From Chaunax sp. Z400 (taxonomy: Eukaryota > Chordata > Actinopteri > Lophiiformes > Chaunacidae), in the NCBI GenBank assembly GCA_037577475.1, contig CM075190.1, forward strand, positions 196,001-260,000: DNA of 64,000 bases. The letters run 5' to 3'. This document shows, in pieces, positions 52,865 through 61,800 of this stretch. Within the stretch, counting starts at the first letter, position 1; every line of letters begins with the position of its first letter. The notes beneath the pieces were generated by a model, which worked only from the letters and a program-made list of their open reading frames with translations, was not told the origin of the DNA and did not search any database. The position numbers were made by a program, and so were the translations under genes.

Positions 52865-55800
52865 TTGTGTTGTTGTTCTATTGATCCTATAGGTTTGTGT
52901 TCTTGTTACATTGAGCCTATAGGTTTGTGTTGTTATATTGAGCCTAACGGCTCGTGTTGTTGTTATATTGATCCTACAGGTTTGTGTTGTTGTTATAATG
53001 ATCCTCTAGGTTTGTGTTGTTGCTATATTGAGCCTATAGGTTTGTGTTGTTGTTACATTGAGCCTATAGGTTTGTGTTGTTGTTACATTGAGCCCATAGG
53101 TTTGTGTTGTTGTTATAATGACCCTATAGGTTTATGTTGTTGTTATAATGATCCACTAGGTTTGTGTTGTTGTTATATTGATCCACTAGTTTTGTGTTGT
53201 TGCTATATTGAGTCTATAGGTTTGTGTTGTTGTTACATTGAGCCTATAGGTTTGTGTTGTTGTTAAATTGAGCCCATAGGTTTGTGTTGTTGTCATAATG
53301 ACCCTATAGGTTTGTGTTGTTATATTGACCCTATAGGTTTGTGTTGTTGTTATAATGAGTCTATAGGTTTGTGTTGTTGTTATAACGATCCTATAGGTTT
53401 ATGTGTTTGTCATATTGAGCCTATAGGTTTGTGTTGTTGTTCTAATGAGTCTATAGGTTTGTGTTGTTGTTCTAATGAGTCTATAGGTTTTATGTTTTTG
53501 TCATATTGAGCCTATGGGTTTTTGTTGTTGTTCTATTGATCCTATAGGTTTGTGTTGTTGTTCTATTGATCCTATAGGTTTGTGGTGTTGTCATATTGAG
53601 CTTATAGGTTTTTTTGTTGTTCTATTGATCCTATTGGTTTGTGGTGTTGTTGTATTGATCCTATAGGTTTTTGTTGTTGTTATATTGAGTCTATAGGTTT
53701 GTGTTGTTGTTATATTGAGCCTATAGGTTTGTGTTGTTGTCATAATGACCCTATAGGTTTGTGTTGTTGTTATATTGAGCCTATAGGTTTGTGTTGTTGT
53801 TCTATTGAGAATATAGGTGTGTGTTGCTATATTCAGCCTATAGGTTTGTGTTGTTGTTACATTGAGCCTATGGTTTTGTGTTGTTGTTACATTGAGCCTA
53901 TAGGTTTGTGTTTTTGTTATAATGAGCCTATAGGTTTGTGTCGTTGTTCTATTGATCCTATAGGTGTGTGTTGTTGTTCTATTGATCCTATAGGTTTGTG
54001 TTCTTGTTACATTGAGCCTATAGGTTTGTGTTGTTATACTGAGCGTAACGGCTCGTGTTGTTGTTATATTGATCCTACAGGTTTGTGTTGTTGTTATAAT
54101 GATCCTCTAGGTTTGTGTTGTTGCTATATTGAGCCTATAGGTTTGTGTTGTTGTTACATTGAGCCTATAGGTTTGTGTTGTTGTTACATTGAGCCCATAG
54201 GTTTGTGTTGTTGTTATAATGACCCTATAGGTTTATGTTGTTGTTATAATGATCCTCTAGGTTTGTGTTGTTGTTATATTGATCCTCTAGGTTTGTGTTG
54301 TTGCTATATTGAGTCTATAGGTTTGTGTTGTTGTTACATTGAGCCTATAGGTTTGTGTTGTTGTTACATTGAGCCCATAGGTTTGTGTTGTTGTCATAAT
54401 GACCCTATAGGTTTGTGTTGTTATATTGACCCTATAGGTTTGTGTTGTTGTTATAATGAGTCTATAGGTTTGTGTTGTTGTTATAACGATCCTATAGGTT
54501 TATGTGTTTGTCATATTGAGCCTATAGGTTTGTGTTGTTGTTATAATGAGTCTATAGGTTTGTGTTGTTGTTCTAATGAATCTATAGGTTTTATGTTTTT
54601 GTCATATTGAGCCTATAGGTTTTTGTTGTTGTTCTATTGATCCTATAGGTTTGTGTTGTTGTTCTATTGATCCTATAGGTTTGTGGTGTTGTCATATTGA
54701 GCCTATAGGTTTTTTTTATTGTTCTATTGATCCTATTGGTTTGTGGTGTTGTTGTATTGATCCTATAGGTTTTTGTTGTTGTTATATTGAGTCTATAGGT
54801 TTGTGTTGTTGTTCTATTGAGCCTATAGGTAGTGTTGTTGTTATAATGAGCCTATAGGTTTGTGTTGTTTTTGAGCCTATAGGTTTGTGTTGTTGTTATA
54901 TTGAGCCTATAGGTTTGTGTTGTTGTTACATTGAGCCCATAGGTTTGTGTTGTTGTCATAATGACCCTATAGGTTTGTGTTGTTATATTGACCCTATAGG
55001 TTTGTGTTGTTGTTATAATGAGTCTATAGGTTTGTGTTGTTGTTATAACGATCCTATAGGTTTATGTGTTTGTCATATTGAGCCTATAGGTTTGTGTTGT
55101 TGTTATAATGAGGCTATAGGTTTGTGTTGTTGTTCTATTGAGCCTATAGGTTTGTGTTGTTGTTATAATGAGCCTATAGGTTTGTGTTGTTTTTGAGCCT
55201 ATAGGTTTGTGTTGTTGTTATATTGAGCCTATAGGTTTGTGTGGTGACATTGAGCCTATAGGTTTGTCTTGTTGTTATAATGAGCCTATAGGTTTGTGTT
55301 GTTGTTATAATGAGTCTATAGGTTTATGTTGTTGTTACACTGAGCCTATAGGTTTGTGTTGTTGTTATAATGAGCCTATAGGTTTGTGTTGTTGTCATAA
55401 TGACCCTATAGGTTTGTGTTGTTGTTATATTGAGCCTATAGGTTTGTGTTGTTGTTCTATTGAGAATATAGGTGTGTGTTGCTATATTCAGCCTATAGGT
55501 TTGTGTTGTTGTTACATTGAGCCTATGGTTTTGTGTTGTTGTTACATTGAGCCTATGGTTTTGTGTTGTTGTTACATTGAGCCTATAGGTTTGTGTTTTT
55601 GTTATAATGAGCCTATAGGTTTATGTTGTTGTTACACTGAGCCTATAGGTTTGTGTTGTTGTTATAATGAGCCTATAGGTTTGTGTCATTGTTCTATTGA
55701 TCCTATAGGTGTGTGTTGTTGTTCTATTGATCCTATAGGTTTGTGTTCTTGTTACATTGAGCCTATAGGTTTGTGTTGTTATATTGAGCGTAACGGCTCG

Positions 55801-56695
55801 TGTTGTTGTTATATTGATCCTACAGGTTTGTGTTGTTGTTATAATGATCCTCTAGGTTTGTGTTGTTGCTATATTGAGCCTAAAGGTTTGTGTTGTTGTT
55901 ACATTGAGCCTATAGGTTTGTGTTGTTGTTACATTGAGCCCATAGGTTTGTGTTGTTGTTATAATGACCCTATAGGTTTATGTTGTTGTTATAATGATCC
56001 TCTAGGTTTGTGTTGTTGTTATATTGATCCTCTAGGTTTGTGTTGTTGCTATATTGAGCCTATAGGTTTGTGTTGTTGTTACATTGAGCCTATAGGTTTG
56101 TGTTGTTGTTACATTGAGCCCATAGGTTTTGTTGTTGTCATAATGACCCTATAGGTTTGTGTTGTTATATTGACCCTATAGGTTTGTGTTGTTGTTATAA
56201 TGAGTCTATAGGTTTGTGTTGTTGTTATAACGATCCTATAGGTTTATGTGTTTGTCATATTGAGCCTATAGGTTTGTGTTGTTGTTATAATGAGTCTATA
56301 GGTTTGTGTTGTTGTTCTAATGAGTCTATAGGTTTTATGTTTTTGTCATATTGATCCTATAGGTTTGTGTTGTTGTTCTATTGATCCTATAGGTTTGTGT
56401 TGTTGTTCTATTGATCCTATAGGTTTGTGGTGTTGTCATATTGAGCCTATAGGTTTTTTTTGTTGTTCTATTGATCCTATTGGTTTGTGGTGTTGTTGTA
56501 TTGATCCTATAGGTTTTTGTTGTTGTTATATTGAGTCTATAGGTTTGTGTTGTTGTTATAATGAGCCTATAGGTTTGTGTTGTTGTTCTATTGAGCCTAT
56601 AGGTTTGTGTTGTTGTTCTATTGAGCCTATAGGTTTGTGTTGTTGTTCTATTGAGCCTATAGGTTTGTGTTGTTGTTATAATGAGTGTATAGGTT
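52865..56695. repeat. Terminal array-1 HOR family with TAACGGCTCG marker, three copies
   Basis: Copies start near 52,865, 53,966 and 55,711, aligned by TCTTGTTACATTGAG at 52,901, 54,002 and 55,747. Each has the divergent unit containing TAACGGCTCG, a CCTACAGG core, and CCTCTAGG or CCACTAGG cores. All three are followed by CATAATGACC, TTGTTATATTGACC, the 31-bp GGTTTTATG unit and GTTGTATTGATCC units. Copies 2 and 3 share GAGCGTAACGG where copy 1 has GAGCCTAACGG. The final 200 bp simplify to CTATTGAGCC units just before the junction. Confidence 0.8.
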
Positions 56696-56720
56696 AATAT
56701 GTGTAGTATCTACAGTATGA
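56680..56720. other. Junction between the 30-bp array and the 9-bp array
   Basis: The last recognisable array-1 core is a variant reading GTGTATAGGTT, ending near 56,695. Within about ten bases (AATATGTGTAGTATC) the 9-bp register begins and never reverts. There is no unique spacer, no transposon end and no target-site duplication visible. The two arrays share the short string GTATAG at this point, so a microhomology join, or local origin of the 9-bp repeat from a degenerate 30-bp unit, are both possible. The change of period is seen; the mechanism is inference. Confidence 0.85.
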
Positions 56721-57530
56721 ATAGTATGTATAGTATAAATAGTATGTATAGTATAAATAGTATGTATAGTATGTGTAGTATGTACAATATGAATAGTATG
56801 TATAGTATGCATAGTATGTACAGTATGTATAGTATGTACAGTATGAATAGTATGTACAGTATGTATAGTATGTACAGTATGAATAGTATGTACAGTATGA
56901 ATAGTATGTACAGTATGTATAGTATGTACAGTATGAATAGTATGTACAGTATGTATAGTATGTACAGTATGAATAGTATGTACAGTATGTATAGTATGTA
57001 CAGTATGAATAGTATGTATAGTATGAATAGTATGTATAGTATGAATAGTATGTATAGTATGAATAGTATGTATAGTATGTACAGTATGAATAGTATGTAT
57101 AGTATGTACAGTATGAATAGTATGTAGAGTATGTATAGTATGTATAGTATGTATAGTATAAATAGTATGTACAGTATGAATAGTATGTATAGTATGTACA
57201 GTATGAATAGTATGTATAGTATGTATAGTATGTACAGTATGAATAGTATGTATAGTATGTACAGTATGATAGTATGTATAGTATGTACAGTATGAATAGT
57301 ATGTATAGTATGTACAGTATGAATAGTATGAATAGTATGTATAGTATGTACAGTATAAATAGTATGTACAGTATGAATAGTATGTATAGTATGTACAGTA
57401 TGAATAGTATGTATAGTATGTACAGTATGACTAGTATGTATAGTATGAATAGTATGTACAGTATGAATAGTATGTACAGTATGAATAGTATGTACAGTAT
57501 GAATAGTATGAATAGTATGTATAGTATGAA
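56696..57530. repeat. 9-bp array, left edge outside the 4.25-kb HOR
   Basis: This is a fairly homogeneous alternation of TAT, AAT and TAC unit endings. One TAG interrupts the plus frame near 57,125 (TATGTAGAG), and a one-base deletion near 57,269 (ATGATAGT) shifts the register. The AGTATAAAT variant is clustered at the extreme left (56,734-56,760). Confidence 0.85.
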
Positions 57531-59651
57531 TAGTAGTAGTATGTGTAGAATGAACAGTATGTATAGTATGAATAGTATGTATAGTATAAATAGTATGTAT
57601 GGCATGTATAGTATGAATAGTATGTATGGTATGCATGGTATACATAGTATGTATAGAATTTATATGTATAGTATGAATAATATGTATAGTAGTAGTATGT
57701 GTAGAAATAATAGTATGTATAGTATGTATAGTATGAGTAGTATGTATAGAATGAATAGTATGTATAGAATGAATAGTATGTATAGTATAAATAGTATGTT
57801 TATTAAAAAATAGTATGTATAGTATGAATAGTATGTATAGTATGCATAGTATGTATAGTATGCACAGTATGAATAGTATGTATAGTATAAATAGTATGTA
57901 CAGTATGTACAGTATGTATAGTATGTATAGTATGAACAGTATGTACAGTATGAATAGTATGAATAGTATGTACAGTATGAATATGTATAGTATGTACAGT
58001 ATGAATAATATGTATAGTATCTACAGTATGAATAGTATGTATAGTATAAACAGTATGTTTAGTATGTATAGTATGAATAGTATGTATAGGATGTACAGTA
58101 TGAATAGTATGTATAGTATGAATAGTATGAATAGTATTTACAGTATGAATAGTATGTATAGTATGTGCAGTATAAATAGTATGTGCAGTATGAATAGTAT
58201 GTATAGTATGTATAGTATGAATAGTATGTATAGTATGTATAGTATGTACAGTATGTATAGTATGTACAGTATGTATAGTATGTACAGTATGTATAGTATG
58301 TACAGTATGAATAGTATGTACAGTATGAATAGTATGTATAGTATGAATAGTGTGTATAGTATGAATAGTATGTATAGTATGTACAGTATGAATAGTATGT
58401 ACAGTATGTATAGTATGTACAGTATGAATAGTATGTGCAGTATGAATAGTATGTATAGTACGAAGAGTATGTACAGTATGAATAGTATGTATAGTATGTA
58501 CAGTATGAATAGTTTGTATAGTATGTACAGTATGAATAGTATGAATAGTAGTAGTATGTGTAGAATGAATAGTATGTATAGTATGAATAGTATGTATAGA
58601 ATGAATAGTATGTATAGTATGAATAGTATGTATAGTATGTACAGTATGAATAGTATGTATAGTATAAATAGTATGTATGGCATGTATAGTATGAATAGTA
58701 TGTATGGTATGCATGGTATGCATAGAATTTATATGTATAGTATGAATAGTATGTATAGTATGTATAGTAAAAAGTAGTATGTATAGTATGAAGAGTATGT
58801 ATAGTAGTAGTATGTGTAGAATGAATAGTATGAATAGTATGTATAGAATGAATAGTATGTATAGTATAAATAGTATGTATATGTATGTATAGTATGAATA
58901 GTATGTATAGTATGTACAGTATGAATAGTATGTATAGTATGTACAGTATGAATAGTATGTATAGTATGAATAGTATGTATAGTATAAATAGTATGTATAT
59001 TATAAATAGTATGTACAGTATAAATAGTATGTATAGTAGGTACAGTATGTATAGTATGTATAGTATGTACAGTATGTATAGTATGTATAGTATGTACAGT
59101 ATGAATAATATGTATAGTATCTACAGTATGAATAATATGTATAGTATCTACAGTATGAATAGTATGTGTAGTATATACAGTATGTTTAGTATGAATAGTA
59201 TGTATAGTATGAATAGTATGTACAGTATGAATAGTATGTATAGTATGTACAGTATGAATAGTATGTATAGTATGTACAGTATGAATAGTATGTATAGTAT
59301 GTACAGTATGAATAGTATGTACAGTATGTACAGTATGTACAGTATGTACAGTATGTACAGTATGTATAGTATGTATAGTATGAATAGTATGAACAGTATG
59401 TATAGTATGTACAGTATGTATAGCATGAATAGTATGTATAGTATGTACAGTATGAATAGTATGTACAGTATGAATAGTATGTATAGTATGAATAGTATGT
59501 ATAGTATGTATAGTATGTACAGTATGAATAGTATGAATAGTATGTACAGTATGAATAGTATGAATAGTATGTATAGTATGTATAGTACGAATAGTATGTA
59601 TAGTATGAGTAGTATGTATAGTATGTACAGTATGAATAGTATGTACAGTAT

Positions 59652-60290
59652 GTACATTATGAATAGTATGAATAGTATGTACAGTATGAATAGTATGTAT
59701 AGTATAAATAGTATGTATAGTATAAATAGTATGTGTAGTATGTATAGTATAAATAGTATGTACAGTATGTATAGTATGAATAGTATGTACAGTATGTATA
59801 GTATGAATAGTATGTATAGTATGTATAGTATGAATAGTATGTATAGTATGTACAGTATGAATAGTATGTGTAGTATGAATAGTATGCATAGTATGAATAG
59901 AATTTATATGTATAGTATGTATAGTAAAAATAGTATGTATAGTATGAATAGTATGTATAGTAGTAGTATGTGTAGAATGAATAGTATGTATAGTATGTAC
60001 AGTATGAATAGTATGTATAGTATGTACATTATGAATATAATGAATAGTATGTACAGTATGAATAGTATGTATAGTATAAATAGTATGTATAGTATAAATA
60101 GTATGTGTAGTATGTATAGTATAAATAGTATGTACAGTATGTACAGTATGAATAGTATGTATAGTATGTACATTATGAATAGTATGAATAGTATGTACAG
60201 TATGAATAGTATGTATAGTATAAATAGTATGTATAGTATAAATAGTATGTATAGTATGTATAGTATAAATAGTATGTACAGTATGTATAG
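59652..60290. repeat. Triplicated GTACATTATG block inside array 2
   Basis: GTACATTATGAAT starts at 59,652, 60,024 and 60,168, that is at spacings of 372 and 144 bp. Each is followed by the same order of TAC, AAT, TAT and AGTATAAAT units. The copy at 60,024 has ATGAATATAATG where the others have ATGAATAGTATG. Confidence 0.72.
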
Positions 60291-61020
60291 TATGAATAGT
60301 ATGTACAGTATGTATAGTATGAATAGTATGTATAGTATGTACAGTTTGAATAGTATGTATAGTATGTACAGTATGACTAGTATGTGTAGTATGAATAGTA
60401 TGCATAGTATGAATAGTATGTAGTGTATGTACAGTATGAATAGTATGTATCGTAGGAATAGTATGTATAGTATGAATAGTATGTATAGTATGTGCAGTAT
60501 GAATAGTATGCATAGTACGTATAGTATGTATAGTAGGAATAGTATGTACAGTATGAATAGTATGTATAGTATGTATAGTATGAATAGTATGTACAGTATG
60601 AATAGTATGTATAGTATGTATAGTAAAAATAGTATGTATAGTATGAATAGTATGTATGGTATGCATGGTATGCATAGTATGTATAGAATTCATATGTATA
60701 GTATGAAGAGTATGTATAGTATGAATAGTATGTATAGTATGTATAGTATGAATAGTATGTATAGTATGAATAGTATGTATAGTAGTAGTATGTGTAGAAT
60801 GAATAGTATGTATAGTATGAATAGTATGTATGGTATGCATGGTATGCATAGTATGTATAGAATTTATATGTATAGTATGTATAGTAAAAATAGTATGTAT
60901 AGTATGAATAGTATGTATAGTAGTAGTATGTGTAGAATGAATAGTATGTATAATATGTATAGTATGAATAGTAGTAGTATGTATAGAATGAATAGTATGT
61001 ATAGTATGAATAGTATGTAT

Positions 61021-61218
61021 AGTATGTAAAGTAAAAAATAGTATGTATAGTATGAATAGTATGTATAGTAGTAGTATGTGTAGAAATAATAGTATGTATA
61101 GTATGTATAGTATGAATAGTATGTATAGTATGTAAAGTAAAAAATAGTATGTATAGTATGAATAGTATGTATAGTAGTAGTATGTGTAGAAATAATAGTA
61201 TGTATAGTATGTATAGTA
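61021..61218. repeat. 106-bp tandem duplication inside array 2
   Basis: AGTATGTAAAGTAAAAAATAG begins at 61,021 and again at 61,127. The following AGTAGTAGT and AGAAATAATAG landmarks recur in the same order. The second copy matches for about 92 bp. The length, 106, is not a multiple of nine, so the duplication also shifts the 9-bp register and all reading frames. Confidence 0.8.
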
Positions 61219-61800
61219 TGTATAGAATGAATAGTATGTATAGTATAAATAGTATGTTTAGTAAAAAATATTATGTATATGTATGTATAGTATGAATAGT
61301 ATGTATAGTATGTACAGTATGAATAGTATGTATAGTATAAATAGTATGTAGAGTATGTATAGTATAAACAGTATGTTTAGTATGAATAGTATGTATAGTA
61401 TGAATAGTATGTATAGTATGTACAGTATGAATAGTATGTATAGTAAGTATAGTATGAATAGTATGTATAGTATGTACAGTATGAATAGTATGTATAGAAT
61501 AAACAGTATGTTTAGTATGAATAGTATGTATAGTAGGAATAGTATGTACAGTATGAATAGTATGTATAATATGTATAATATGAATAGTATGAATAGTATG
61601 TACAGTATGAATAGTATCTATAGTATGTATAGTATGAATAGTATGAATAGTATGAATAGTATGTACAGTATGAATAGTATGTTTAGCATGTACAGTATGA
61701 ATAGTATGTTTAGTATGTACAGTATGAATAGTATGTATAGTATGAACAGTATGAATAGTATGTACAGTATGAATAGTATGAATAGTATGTATAGTATGAA

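Larger units (their letters stand above)
1..56695. repeat. Array 1: ~30-bp minisatellite with higher-order structure
   Basis: Each unit has a 14-base core, CCTATAGGTTTGTG, that is nearly invariant. The core is followed by a variable tail, most often the 16-base TTGTTGTTATAATGAG, giving 30 bp. Other tails give units of 27 bp (TTGTTCTATTGAT, TTGCTATATTGAG), 25 bp (TTGTTATTGAG, TTGTTATTTAG, TTGTTTTTGAG, TTGTTCTTGAG), 29 bp (TGTGGTGACATTGAG, TGTGGTTACATTGAG), 24, 23, 22 and 31 bp. The plus strand is rich in T and G and poor in C (about 2 C and 9 G in the common unit). The array is uninterrupted and extends past the left window edge. It is non-coding as far as I can tell: units that are not multiples of three repeatedly break every frame. 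The family is not one I recognise by name. Confidence 0.98.
57531..61800. repeat. Array 2 higher-order repeat, copy 1 (~4.25 kb)
   Basis: Landmarks recur about 4.25 kb downstream: AGTAGTAGTATGTGTAGAA (57,532 and about 61,802), GGTATGCATGGTATACATAG (about 57,628 and 61,898), the poly-A block near 57,803 (62,073), GAATTTATATG (about 57,656 and 61,926) and GTACATTATG (59,652 and 63,905). The offset drifts from 4,270 to 4,244 and 4,253 bp through gain and loss of 9-bp units. Boundaries are approximate. Confidence 0.78.

Noticed and set aside
53639..54610. 323- and 315-codon plus-strand frames here and at 55,207-56,154
   Set aside because: Same decapeptide repeat, no ATG start (TTG), ended by the 31-bp unit or a shortened unit. 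Frame is not preserved between HOR copies.
1..56695. CRISPR array (constant core with variable tails)
   Set aside because: The variable part is only about 8-17 bases, comes from a small repeated set of forms, and is itself duplicated in order. No cas-like gene or leader is present.
1..56695. Bacterial promoter -10 boxes (TATAAT in most tails)
   Set aside because: TATAAT is simply part of the repeated tail; no properly spaced -35 element and no gene follow, and the array is almost certainly eukaryotic.
57799..57804. Polyadenylation signal AATAAA on the minus strand
   Set aside because: Isolated match created by TTTATTAAAAAATAG. The second HOR copy has TTTAGTAAAAAATAG, so it is not conserved and no gene lies upstream.
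58885..60423. 512-codon plus-strand frame of Met-Tyr-Ser / Met-Asn-Ser repeats
   Set aside because: The 9-bp unit read in frame, with ATG in every unit. It ends at TAG created by a single base change (TATGTAGTG), and neighbouring HOR material is frameshifted.
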